A stretch of DNA of 64,000 nucleotides from Methylobacterium sp. J-068. GTDB taxonomy: Bacteria; Pseudomonadota; Alphaproteobacteria; Rhizobiales; Beijerinckiaceae. The notes under the pieces were generated by a model. The model ran no database searches, had not been told where the DNA came from, and worked only from the letters and a program-made list of their open reading frames with translations. Within the stretch, counting starts at the first letter, position 1; every line of letters begins with the position of its first letter. A program made the position numbers and the translations under genes. This document shows positions 40,394-49,884 of this stretch, piece after piece. The stretch is taken from positions 37,089-101,088 of the forward strand of contig NZ_JAKSXY010000066.1 of assembly GCF_022829445.1 (NCBI RefSeq), given 5' to 3'.

Positions 40394-41379
40394 CGGCGGC
40401 GAGCCTCGTCGCGCGCAACCTGCGGGACTGGCGCCTGCGCCTCCTGGCCGGCGCCCTCGGGCTGGTGGCGCTCACCTTCTTCGTGCGCCCGCTCGCGCTC
40501 ACGCGGGACGGCGTCGCGGTCCTGGCGATCGTGGACATCACCGGCAGCATGAACGTGCGCGATTACGCCGGCACCGACGGGCAGCCGGCGAGCCGGCTCG
40601 AAACCGCGAAGGCCGCGTTGCGCGACCTCGTCGCCGGCCTGCCCTGCGGCTCGCGGTTCGCGCTCGGCCTCTTCACCGAACGCCGGCCCTTCCTGCTGTT
40701 CGCACCGATCGAGACCTGCGGGGGGTTCGCGCCGATCGAGGGGGCGCTGGAGGCGATCGACTGGCGCATGGCCTGGGAGGGCGACAGCCGGATCTCCGCC
40801 GGCCTGTTCCGCAGCATCGATCTCGCGGCCGAACTCGGCACCGACCTCGTCTTCATCACCGATGGTCAGGAGGCGCCGCCCCTGCCGAGCAGCGGCGGTC
40901 CGGCCTTCGAGGGCAAGCCCGGGGCCGTGCGGGGCCTCATCGTGGGCGCGGGCGCGCCCGGCCTGTCGCCGATCCCGCGCTACAACGACCGGGGCCGCGA
41001 GACCGGATTCTACGGCGCCGGCGACGTGCAGCAGGAGAACCGCTTCGGCCCGCCGCCGTCCGATGCCGAGAGCCGCGAGGGCTACAACCCGCGCAACGCT
41101 CCCTTCGGCGCGGCGGCCGCCACCGGCACCGAACACCTGTCCTCCGTGCGCGAGCCCTACCTGCGCAAGCTCGGCCGCGAGACCGGTCTCACCTACGCGC
41201 ATCTCGACGGCCCCGGCGGCCTCGCCGCGGCCCTCAAGACGGCCGCGACGCCGCGTCCCGTCCCGGGGCGCCTCGACCCGCGCCCCTTCCTCGGGGGGGC
41301 GGCGCTGGTGCTGCTGCTCGCGGCCTTCCTCTCACCACACCTGCGCGCGCGCGGGTTCCCGACCTGGAAAAAGGCCTGA
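40390..41379 (+). CDS. mxaL: MxaL, membrane VWA-domain protein
   Basis: A 329-residue membrane protein starting with GTG at 40390, which overlaps the mxaK stop (GTGA). One span at the start (LLAGALGLVALTFFV) and one at the end (LGGAALVLLLAAFLSPH) frame a VWA domain. The metal site is IVDITGSMNVRDY, with Thr in place of the first Ser. A cysteine pair (LPCGSRF and ETCGGF) may form a disulphide. It is likely a partner of MxaR, MxaS and MxaC in enzyme maturation. Confidence 0.92.
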   Translation: MTAASLVARNLRDWRLRLLAGALGLVALTFFVRPLALTRDGVAVLAIVDITGSMNVRDYAGTDGQPASRLETAKAALRDLVAGLPCGSRFALGLFTERRPFLLFAPIETCGGFAPIEGALEAIDWRMAWEGDSRISAGLFRSIDLAAELGTDLVFITDGQEAPPLPSSGGPAFEGKPGAVRGLIVGAGAPGLSPIPRYNDRGRETGFYGAGDVQQENRFGPPPSDAESREGYNPRNAPFGAAAATGTEHLSSVREPYLRKLGRETGLTYAHLDGPGGLAAALKTAATPRPVPGRLDPRPFLGGAALVLLLAAFLSPHLRARGFPTWKKA

Positions 41380-41382
41380 TTG

Positions 41383-41943
41383 ATGCGTCTTGTGACCTCG
41401 GCTCTCGTCCTGTCCCTCTTCGCCACCGTGGCGCTCGCTCACGGACCGACCCCGCAGAAGGTCGACCAGAGCATCGTCATCGCGGCCAAGCCCGACGCGG
41501 TCTGGAAGGTGGTCGGTGACTTCGCCGGCATCGGCGGATGGCATCCCGACGTGGCCGGGAGCCAGGGCAGCGGGGGGAACGAGTCCGGCGGACGGCGCCA
41601 GGTCACGCTCAAGTCCGGCGGCACCCTCGACGAGGGGCTCGACGAGATGAACGCCTCCGGGCGGACCTACTCCTACCGCCTGTCCGAGCCCGACCTGAAG
41701 GCCCTGCCGGTCTCGTCCTACTCGGCGACCCTCTCTGTGACGCCGGACGGCGACGGCAGCCGGGTGGAATGGGTCGGCCGCTTCTACCGGGGCGATACCG
41801 GCAACGAGCCCCCGGAGGAGTTGAGCGACGAGGCGGGCCGCACCGCCATGAACCGCTACTTCGCCGACGGCCTCAAGGGCCTGAAGGCCAAGGTGGAGGG
41901 GAAGCCCGAGGGGAAGGCCGCCCCCGCATCGGGCGCACGATGA
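41383..41943 (+). CDS. mxaD: MxaD, SRPBCC-fold periplasmic protein
   Basis: A 186-residue exported protein. Signal peptide LVTSALVLSLFATVALA, then a START/SRPBCC domain (VIAAKPDAVWKVVGDFAGIGGWHPDV in shorter form KPDAVWKVVGDFAGIGGWHP) ending near residue 165. MxaD stimulates electron transfer between methanol dehydrogenase and cytochrome cL in studied methylotrophs. The start is the ATG at 41383; the codon before it is TTG, giving a second possible start. It overlaps mxaE by ATGA. Confidence 0.92.
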   Translation: MRLVTSALVLSLFATVALAHGPTPQKVDQSIVIAAKPDAVWKVVGDFAGIGGWHPDVAGSQGSGGNESGGRRQVTLKSGGTLDEGLDEMNASGRTYSYRLSEPDLKALPVSSYSATLSVTPDGDGSRVEWVGRFYRGDTGNEPPEELSDEAGRTAMNRYFADGLKGLKAKVEGKPEGKAAPASGAR

Positions 41944-42881
41944 TCGGACGGTTCGTCCTCGCCGGCCTGCTCCTCGGGCTCATGCCCCGCGCCGCCGGGG
42001 CGGAGAACGTCTACGTGGCGAGCCAGGGCGCCGGGACCCTGGTCGCCCTCGCGCCCGGATCGGCCGTGAGCGGCACACCGTTGCGCGTCGCCGACGGCCC
42101 CGCCCAGGTCGCGGCCGGCCCCGGTCGACGCCTCTATCTCACCCATCCCGACACCCATCGGGTGACGGTGGTCGATGAGAGCGGCGGATCGGTGCTGCGG
42201 ACGTATTCCGTGCCGGGCCAGCCCTTCGGCATCGCGGTCTCGGCGGACGGCACGCACCTCTTTGTCGGGGACTGGAGCGGCGACCGGGTGATGCGCCTCT
42301 CCGCCGAGACCGGCGCGCTGGAGGAGACGGTGGCGGTCGGGAAGGAGCCGGCCGCCCTCGTCCTCGACCGGCGGGGGAGGCTCTACGTGGCGGACCGCGA
42401 GAGCCGGCAGGTCAGCGTGATCGACACGGCGACCATGGCGCGGGTCGCCGTGGTTCCGGTGGGGGCGGCGCCCTTCGCCCTCGGGCTGAACCCGGCCGAG
42501 GACCGGCTCTACGTCGCCAACGTGCGCAGCGGCGACGTCAGCGTCATCGATACGGCCACCCGCAAGGCGGTCGCGACCTTCGCGGTCGGCGGCATGCCCT
42601 ACGGCGTCGCCGTGAGCCCGGATGGAGGCCGGGTCCTTGTCACCAACCAGCAGGCCGGGACCCTGGTCGTCCTCGACGCGCGCGACGGGACGACGCGCGC
42701 CACCGTGCCGGTCGGCCGATACCCCGAGGGGGTCGCCGTCGCCGGAGCCCAGGCCTACGTGGCCAACTGGTTCTCCGATTCCGTCTCCGTCGTCGACCTG
42801 ACGAGCCTGCGTGAGACGGCCCGCATCGCGGTGCCGGACGGCCCGCGCAGCCTCGCGGTGCCCCAGGGGGAGGGCCGATGA
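41940..42881 (+). CDS. mxaE: MxaE, YVTN-type beta-propeller protein
   Basis: A 313-residue exported protein: signal peptide LAGLLLGLMPRAAGA, then seven YVTN-like propeller blades, each with a version of VYVAN or LYVAD followed by VSVIDTATR (for example SVIDTATMARVAVV and SVIDTATRKAVATF). Such propellers bind ligands or partner proteins. The operon position identifies it as MxaE, whose role is unclear. It overlaps mxaH. Confidence 0.9.
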   Translation: MIGRFVLAGLLLGLMPRAAGAENVYVASQGAGTLVALAPGSAVSGTPLRVADGPAQVAAGPGRRLYLTHPDTHRVTVVDESGGSVLRTYSVPGQPFGIAVSADGTHLFVGDWSGDRVMRLSAETGALEETVAVGKEPAALVLDRRGRLYVADRESRQVSVIDTATMARVAVVPVGAAPFALGLNPAEDRLYVANVRSGDVSVIDTATRKAVATFAVGGMPYGVAVSPDGGRVLVTNQQAGTLVVLDARDGTTRATVPVGRYPEGVAVAGAQAYVANWFSDSVSVVDLTSLRETARIAVPDGPRSLAVPQGEGR

Positions 42882-43435
42882 GGAGCCCCGCTCGGTCGAG
42901 CCGCGTCCGGCTCGCGCTCGTTTCACCGCCGCTTCTGGGGCTTGTCCTGTGTCTTGTCCTGGGCCTTGCCGCCTGCGACGGCGGCGAACCCGCGCAGGAC
43001 TCGGCCGTCGTCGCCACGAAGTCGGACGCGGAGGTGCCGGCCTGGCTCTCGCCCACCGATGGGATGGAGCCGGCGCTGTGGCTCGCCCGGCGGGAGCCCG
43101 GCCAGTCCGGCGCGACCGCCGCCGCGCGGAGCGATCACCTGCGCCACAGCCTCGCGCGGGCGAAGGAGACCTTCATCGAAGATCCCCGCATGATCGCCAA
43201 CCGGACGGTGCAGCTCGGCCAGATGCTGGCCGAAGCCGGCAAGCCCGAATCCTACGACGACCTCCTCGACGGCCTGGAGGAAGCCGCCGCCACGACCCGG
43301 CGCAAGCAGCTCTACGGCGAATTGTGCCAGCACTACTACAACACCCGCCAGCAGGGATTGGACCGGACCCAGACCCTTCTGCGCCTGACAGAGCGCTATG
43401 CAGCGCAGCCGGCCCAGCCGGGAAAGACCCCATGA
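42878..43435 (+). CDS. mxaH: MxaH, lipoprotein
   Basis: A 185-residue predicted lipoprotein with signal GLVLCLVLGLAACDGGE (lipobox LAAC). The rest is helical with a conserved-looking core (RTVQLGQMLAEAGKPESYDDL) and two later cysteines (LCQHYYNTRQQG). It is named from position in the mxa operon; its molecular role is unknown. It overlaps mxaB by ATGA. Confidence 0.88.
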   Translation: MRSPARSSRVRLALVSPPLLGLVLCLVLGLAACDGGEPAQDSAVVATKSDAEVPAWLSPTDGMEPALWLARREPGQSGATAAARSDHLRHSLARAKETFIEDPRMIANRTVQLGQMLAEAGKPESYDDLLDGLEEAAATTRRKQLYGELCQHYYNTRQQGLDRTQTLLRLTERYAAQPAQPGKTP

Positions 43436-44070
43436 CGTTGCCCGCGACGAGCATTCTCATCGTGGACGATCATCCGGTGATCCTGAGCGGCTTCCGGACC
43501 CTCATGGAGGATGCCGGCATGGAGACGATCCACGAGGCGACGACCATCGTCGACGCCTACCGGTCCTTCTACCGGCAACGTCCGGGAATGGTCATCGCCG
43601 ACCTCGCCTTCGGCGACCAGGGCGTTTCGGGGCTGTCCCTGATCCGGCGCATCCGCAACCTCGAGCGCAGGACCCGGATCCTCGCCTTCAGCATGCACGA
43701 CGATCCGGCGATCGTCGCGCGCGCCCTGGAGAGCGGGGCGACCGGCTATGTCCTCAAGGATGCGCCGGCCACGGAATTCCTCCGGGCCTTCGACCATGTC
43801 CGGAGCGGCCGGAGCTACCTCGATCACGACGTCGCCCTGCGCGTGGCCATGCTCAACGCCAGCGCTCAGCGCTCGCCCCTCTCGACCCTCTCGGAGCGCG
43901 AGCTGCAGGTTCTGCTGCTGATCCGGGAAGGGAACTCCTACCACATCATCGCGGAAAAACTGTCGATGAAGTACAAGACCGTCGTGAACATCATTTCCAC
44001 GATCAAGCAGAAATCCGGCGCGCACAGCTTCGCGGAATTGATCAACTTCTCGATGGCGATCGAGATCTGA
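43432..44070 (+). CDS. mxaB: MxaB, LuxR/NarL-type response regulator
   Basis: A 212-residue response regulator. The receiver domain has SILIVDDHPVILSGF at the start, the phospho-acceptor at about Asp57 (VIADLAFGDQG), and the conserved Lys in GYVLKDAPA. The C-terminal LuxR helix-turn-helix reads LSERELQVLLLIREGNSYHI and KYKTVVNIISTIKQK. In Methylobacterium, mxaB is the last gene of the mxa operon and is needed for methanol oxidation gene expression. No sensor kinase is adjacent. Confidence 0.93.
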   Translation: MTLPATSILIVDDHPVILSGFRTLMEDAGMETIHEATTIVDAYRSFYRQRPGMVIADLAFGDQGVSGLSLIRRIRNLERRTRILAFSMHDDPAIVARALESGATGYVLKDAPATEFLRAFDHVRSGRSYLDHDVALRVAMLNASAQRSPLSTLSERELQVLLLIREGNSYHIIAEKLSMKYKTVVNIISTIKQKSGAHSFAELINFSMAIEI

Positions 44071-44150
44071 TCCGAGACCTTGCCGCGTCGTGCTCATCGA
44101 GGTCTCGTCTCAGACCGGTTGCTGCCTTCGGGATGGCGGGCAACGAGCGC
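44071..44150. repeat. Extragenic repeat after mxaB, copy 3
   Basis: The sequence TGATCCGAGACCTTGCCGCG begins at the mxaB stop and is followed at 44110-44140 by CAGACCGGTTGCTGCC and TTCGGGATGGCGGG. The same two blocks, TGATCCGAGACCCGGCCGCG and CTTCGGGATGGCGG, follow the stop of the DUF808-type gene at 62130-62215. This indicates a composite repeat placed after gene ends. It overlaps the 3' end of the deaminase remnant. Confidence 0.6.
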
Positions 44151-44371
44151 CCGCGTGTCCAGCGTCGTGAGACGGCCCTCGCGCACGACCACGCGTCCGT
44201 CGATGATGCTCCAGGCCACCCGTTGCGGCGCGCGGAAGATCAGCGCGGCAGGCACCGGCGGTCTCCAGGCTTCGCCTGTCGAAGGCGACCACGTCGGATG
44301 TGGAAGCCGTCGTTCGAGGCCGAGCCGTCGACGCCGAGCCCGACGCGCACGCCCTCGCGCAGGGACGTCAC
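44094..44371 (-). pseudogene. C-terminal remnant of an 8-oxoguanine deaminase-type amidohydrolase
   Basis: Three frames on the minus strand carry consecutive pieces of the C-terminus of this family. GVRVGLGVDGSASNDGFHI matches the VGLGVDGSASNDGSN metal-site motif. DVVAFDRRSLETAGA and then ALIFRAPQRVAWSIIDGRVV, with VVREGRLTTLDTRALVARH, match the final strand, where the family reads ALVFCAPQRVDYSIVNGRVVVREG. About 100 residues between the first two pieces are deleted. No start or N-terminal HxH motif exists; the 5' side overlaps the puuD stop. The functional link is purine breakdown, as for puuD. Confidence 0.75.
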
Positions 44372-45621
44372 GGTTTCGCGTCCTTCAGCCAGGCCGCCAG
44401 CACGGCGCGCTCCGCGGGCGTCATCTCGGTGACGTTGTTGGGCGGCATGTTGTGCGTCAGCACCGCCTGTCGGCGGATGGCCTCGGCCTGCCGTCCGATG
44501 GCCGCTGCGCTGTCCAGCCGGACGCCCTTCGGCGCGACGCCGATCCCGCCCCAGGCCGGTTCGGCGGCGTGGCACATGGCACAGCGCCCCATGACGAGAT
44601 CGACCACGTGCTCCGGCGGCGCCGCGGCGATCACGGGATCGGCGGAGGCCAAGGTGACCACCGGCGTCGCCTCCGCCCGAGGCGGCAGGCCCAGCACCGC
44701 GCGGCCGCCGGCGCTTCCGACGAGCGCCACCGCGAAGGCGGCGCCGAGGCCCGCCGAGGCCACGGCCCAGGCCCACCAGGGCGAGCGGTCGTGGTCGGCG
44801 TGGCGCACGTTGTAGAAGAACCGGATCATGGCGCCCGAGGCGGTGATCAGCGCGACGATCAGCGGGATCGTGGCGCTCGATCCGAACAGCATCGGTGAGT
44901 GGTTCGAGATCATCAGCAGCACGACCGGCAGCGTCAGATAGTTGTTCTGCGCCGAGCGCTGCTTGGCCTGCTTGCCGAGGCTCGGGTCCGGCCGCTCGCC
45001 CTTCATCAGCGAAGCCACGACCTTGCGCTGATTCGGGATGATGATGAGGAAGACGTTGCCGGCCATCCAGGTCGCCATCAGCGCGCCGGTGTGGATCAGG
45101 GCGCCCCGGCCGCTGAACACCCGCGAGAAGCCGAAGGCCGCGACCGTGACGACGAGCAGCCCGACGGCGGCGAGCCCCGCCTCGCTCCGCCCGACCGGCG
45201 AGCGGCAGAGGCCGTCATAGACCAGCCAGCCGAGAGCGAGCGCGCCGATGCCGAGCGCCGTCGCGGCGAGCGCGGACAAATCCATCACGGCCGGATCGAC
45301 GAGGTAGAGCTTCGATTGCGCGTAGTAGATCCAGGCGAGCAGGACGAAGCCCGAAGCCCAAGTCGTGTAGGCCTGCCACTTGTGCCAGGTGAGGTCCGGG
45401 GAGAGATGGCCCGGCGCGACGAAATACTTGCGCATCTCGTAGAATCCGCCGCCATGCACCTGCCAGGCCGCGGCACCCTCGCCGGCCGGGATGTCGGGCG
45501 TGCGTTTCAGCGACGCGTCGAGGTGCATGAAGAAGAACGACGAGCCGATCCAGGCCATCGCCGCCACGATGTGAAGCCAGCGCAGCAGCAGGCTTCCCCA
45601 CTCCCAGACAAAGCTTTCCAC
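44368..45621 (-). CDS. puuD: Membrane-bound cytochrome c urate oxidase (PuuD type)
   Basis: A 417-residue protein with an N-terminal integral membrane domain and a C-terminal cytochrome c. The start is GTG at 45619-45621 with GGAGGG 8 bases upstream. The membrane domain begins WLHIVAAMAWIGSSFFFMHLD and has RKVVASLMKGERPDP and SNHSPMLFG. The haem site CAMCHAAEPAWGG and a ligand-containing MPPNNVTEMTPAER lie near the end. PuuD oxidises urate and passes electrons to the respiratory chain instead of making hydrogen peroxide. It is flanked on both sides by remnants of purine genes. Confidence 0.9.
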   Translation of the reverse strand: MESFVWEWGSLLLRWLHIVAAMAWIGSSFFFMHLDASLKRTPDIPAGEGAAAWQVHGGGFYEMRKYFVAPGHLSPDLTWHKWQAYTTWASGFVLLAWIYYAQSKLYLVDPAVMDLSALAATALGIGALALGWLVYDGLCRSPVGRSEAGLAAVGLLVVTVAAFGFSRVFSGRGALIHTGALMATWMAGNVFLIIIPNQRKVVASLMKGERPDPSLGKQAKQRSAQNNYLTLPVVLLMISNHSPMLFGSSATIPLIVALITASGAMIRFFYNVRHADHDRSPWWAWAVASAGLGAAFAVALVGSAGGRAVLGLPPRAEATPVVTLASADPVIAAAPPEHVVDLVMGRCAMCHAAEPAWGGIGVAPKGVRLDSAAAIGRQAEAIRRQAVLTHNMPPNNVTEMTPAERAVLAAWLKDAKP

Positions 45622-45689
45622 GGCCTGAACCCTCCGAATGCCCGAGAGCGATCCTAGCGAAGCGGGCCGTCCTGTATGCCCGCCAAATG

Positions 45690-45935
45690 CCCTGTCCGGT
45701 TTCGAATTTTTCATAAGGTCGAGGTCGGCAGGAAGGATGCCACGGCGGTTGGAGGAGCGGGATGTTGTCGCTGCGGTCTCGATCGGCCTGTCGCTGATCC
45801 CGATGGCCGCGCCGACCTTCTTTTCCGCGACCATGCCCGACTGGACCGGCCCGATCCCGCACGGCGGCATCACGCTGGGCTCCATCCGCGCGATCGTCCT
45901 GCACCCGCTGCTGAACTCCGACCGCCTCGGCCAGA
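45690..45935 (+). pseudogene. C-terminal remnant of a purine/xanthine permease (NCS2 type)
   Basis: A fragment of a nucleobase:cation symporter-2 permease can be read across two frames. The first has FRIFHKVEVGRKDAT, where family members read RILHKVDLGRRN; the second continues VVAAVSIGLSLIPMAAPTFF and PHGGITLGSIRAIVLHPLLN, where the family reads VAVSLGLGLIPVVAPDFF and SGITLGAISAVLLNLFFN. The shift is near 45735. Nothing of the first about 330 residues is present. It lies divergent from puuD, which makes a lost urate or xanthine importer the simplest reading. Confidence 0.7.
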
Positions 45936-46023
45936 CGGCGGGCGAGCCGGCTCCGGTCCCGGCGGCCGCGCTCCGGCACGCGGGAATCCACTCCATCCGG
46001 CCGCGCGGCCTGAGGAGGCGGAC

Positions 46024-46197
46024 ATGACCGAGCCGTCGAACCCGAGCCCGTCGCGGCGCGGCTTCCGGCGCGGGAGCGCCGCCGGAGGAGCCGACCGCGC
46101 TCGAAGCCCCGACATCCATACCGATGGCGAGCGACGTCGCGGCCCGCGACCAGCCCCCGAGGACTTCATCATGGATCATCTGACATGGATCATCTGA
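46024..46197 (+). other. Short open frame with twin-arginine-like start, possible remnant
   Basis: A 57-codon frame from the ATG at 46024 opens MTEPSNPSPSRRGFRRGSAA, which resembles a twin-arginine signal (SRRGF), but the hydrophobic core that should follow is absent and replaced by Arg/Asp-rich sequence. It ends in the 14-bp duplication at the LysR start. It may be the eroded start of an exported redox enzyme, or chance. Confidence 0.3.
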
Positions 46198-46198
46198 C
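46171..46198 (+). repeat. 14-bp tandem duplication at the start of the LysR gene
   Basis: ATGGATCATCTGAC occurs twice head to tail, at 46171-46184 and 46185-46198. The first copy gives an ATG whose frame stops after eight codons; only the second copy opens the LysR reading frame. The duplication therefore adds an out-of-frame start just upstream of the real one. Confidence 0.9.
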
Positions 46199-47135
46199 CG
46201 GGATGCGGGTCTTCGTACGGGTGGCGGAACTCGGCAGCTTCTCCAGGGCCGCCGAGGATCTGGAGATCGCCCAGTCGACCGTGACGAAGACCATCGCCTG
46301 GCTCGAGACCCGCCTCGGCACACGGCTCATCAACCGCAACACGCGGGGCATCGGCCTCAACGAGGCGGGCCGCCTCTACTACGAGACCTGCCGCTCCATC
46401 CTGCGCCAGATCGAGGAGGCGGAGGGGCTGGTGCGGGGCCACGACGCCGAGCTCGACGGGACCCTGCGGATCTCGACCTCGGTCGCCTTCGGCGAGGCGG
46501 TGATCGGGCCGATGCTGCTGCCCTTCATCCAGGCGAACCCACGTCTGAAGGTCGACCTCACCTGCGAGGATTCCTATGTCGACCTGATCGCCCGCGGCAT
46601 CGACGTGGCGCTTCGCATGGGCCGGCTGGCCGATTCCTCCCTCGGCGGGCGCTACCTCGGCGCCAATCCCTGGGTGATGGTGGCCGCGCCCGGCTATCTC
46701 GCGCGCCACGGGCGTCCGGACGCGCCGGACCAGCTCTCGGAGCACGACTGCGTGGTCTATTCCAGCGTGCAGGGCGACGCCGTCTGGCAGATGCGGGGAG
46801 CCGACGGACGCACCCATGCGGTGAGCGTGCGCGGCTGCCTGCGCTCGAACAACCTGCCGACCCTGCTCTCGGCCGTGCGCTCCGGCCTCGGCATCGCGAT
46901 CCTGCCCCGCTACGTCGCCGAGGCTCCGCTGCGCTCCGGCGAACTCACGGAATGCCTGCCCGGCTTTTCCCTGCCCGACCAGGAACTCTACGCGGTCTTT
47001 CCCTCTCCGAAGCTCGTGCCGCGCAAGGTCACGGCCCTGATCCGCCACCTCGTCCCGCGCCTGCGCGACGCGTGGTGGCGCGACGGCGACGGAACCGTCG
47101 ACTTATTCCCGGAGAGAATAAATCAAATCGACTGA
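46185..47135 (+). CDS. LysR-family transcriptional regulator
   Basis: A 316-residue regulator. The helix-turn-helix is in the first 60 residues (FVRVAELGSFSRAAEDLEIA and STVTKTIAWLETRLG), followed by the LysR linker RGIGLNEAGRLYYE and a substrate-binding domain (LRISTSVAFGEAVIGPMLLP; GRYLGANPWVMVAAPGYLA). It lies directly upstream of gcl on the same strand with 68 bases between, so it may regulate the glyoxylate genes, read with them or both. The coinducer is unknown. Confidence 0.9.
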   Translation: MDHLTGMRVFVRVAELGSFSRAAEDLEIAQSTVTKTIAWLETRLGTRLINRNTRGIGLNEAGRLYYETCRSILRQIEEAEGLVRGHDAELDGTLRISTSVAFGEAVIGPMLLPFIQANPRLKVDLTCEDSYVDLIARGIDVALRMGRLADSSLGGRYLGANPWVMVAAPGYLARHGRPDAPDQLSEHDCVVYSSVQGDAVWQMRGADGRTHAVSVRGCLRSNNLPTLLSAVRSGLGIAILPRYVAEAPLRSGELTECLPGFSLPDQELYAVFPSPKLVPRKVTALIRHLVPRLRDAWWRDGDGTVDLFPERINQID

Positions 47136-47203
47136 GCCATCTTCGAATACATCGATGCGGATGATAACAATAAAACATCGAAGATAATCTTCTGGAGGAA
47201 GAT
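47136..47203 (+). promoter_or_regulatory. AT-rich gcl leader with inverted repeats
   Basis: The 68-base gap between the LysR gene and gcl is AT-rich. ATCTTCGA at 47139-47146 and TCGAAGAT at 47178-47185 form an 8-bp inverted repeat. A second, closer pair, ATCTTC and GAAGAT, frames the ribosome site GGAGG before the GTG of gcl. The shared half site suggests a LysR-type operator, and the second pair could hide the ribosome site in an RNA hairpin. Confidence 0.5.
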
Positions 47204-49009
<1,806 letters not shown>

Positions 49010-49065
49010 CGCGCTCGCCAAGATTCCGCGCGCTTCAAGATTCCGCGCTCCCGAAGAGATCCGCC

Positions 49066-49845
49066 ATGCCGAGATTTGCCGCCAACCTGACCATGCTCTT
49101 CCAGGAGCACGATTTCCTCGACCGCTTCGGGGAGGCGGCGCAGGCCGGCTTCCGGGGCGTCGAGTTCCTGTTTCCCTACGCGTTCCGGACGGAGGCGATC
49201 GCCGAGCGCCTCGTGCGGCACGGCCTCAGCCTCGTGCTGCACAACCTGCCGGCCGGCGACTGGGAGGCGGGCGAGCGCGGCATCGCGGTGCTGCCGGAGC
49301 GGGGGGCCGAGTTCCGTGACGGCGTCGCCCGCGCCATCGACTATGCCGGCGCCCTCGGCTGCGATCAGGTCAACTGTCTCGCGGGGATCGCGCCGCCCGG
49401 CGCCGAGCGGGCACGGCTGCACGCGACGTTCCGCGAAAACCTCGCCTTCGCCGCCACGGAACTGGCGAAGGCCGGGATCCGCCTCCTGATCGAACCGGTC
49501 AACACCCGCGACATCCCCGGCTTCTTCCTGACGAACACCGCCCAGGCCCTGGCGCTGATCGAGGAGGTCAATTCCGAAAACCTCTTCCTGCAATACGACG
49601 CCTACCACATGCAGGTCATGGAGGGGGATCTCGCCCGCACCATCGCGGCGAACCTCGCCCGCATCGCCCACATCCAGCTCGCCGACAATCCCGGCCGGCA
49701 CGAGCCCGGCACCGGCGAGATCAACTACCCCTTCCTGTTCGGGCACCTCGACGCGATCGGGTACGGCGGCTGGATCGGCTGCGAGTACCGCCCCGCCTCC
49801 GCCACCCGGGACGATCTCTCCTGGTTCGCGCCCTACCGCGCCTGA
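49066..49845 (+). CDS. hyi: Hydroxypyruvate isomerase
   Basis: A 259-residue TIM-barrel enzyme that interconverts hydroxypyruvate and tartronate semialdehyde. The start is the ATG at 49066 (AAGAGAT upstream) giving MPRFAANLTMLFQEHDFLDR, the standard Hyi start. The active region has LLIEPVNTRDIPGFFL, LQYDAYHMQVMEGDL and HIQLADNPGRHEPGTGEINY. It lies 56 bases after gcl and 39 bases before glxR, all one strand. Confidence 0.96.
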   Translation: MPRFAANLTMLFQEHDFLDRFGEAAQAGFRGVEFLFPYAFRTEAIAERLVRHGLSLVLHNLPAGDWEAGERGIAVLPERGAEFRDGVARAIDYAGALGCDQVNCLAGIAPPGAERARLHATFRENLAFAATELAKAGIRLLIEPVNTRDIPGFFLTNTAQALALIEEVNSENLFLQYDAYHMQVMEGDLARTIAANLARIAHIQLADNPGRHEPGTGEINYPFLFGHLDAIGYGGWIGCEYRPASATRDDLSWFAPYRA

Positions 49846-49884
49846 GCCGACCGCTCGCCCATCGCACCACGAGGAACCACCACC

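Noticed and set aside
44371..44776. A longer deaminase gene extending across the puuD 3' end
   Set aside because: The frame upstream of 44371 has no amidohydrolase features; it is the shadow of the puuD cytochrome domain.
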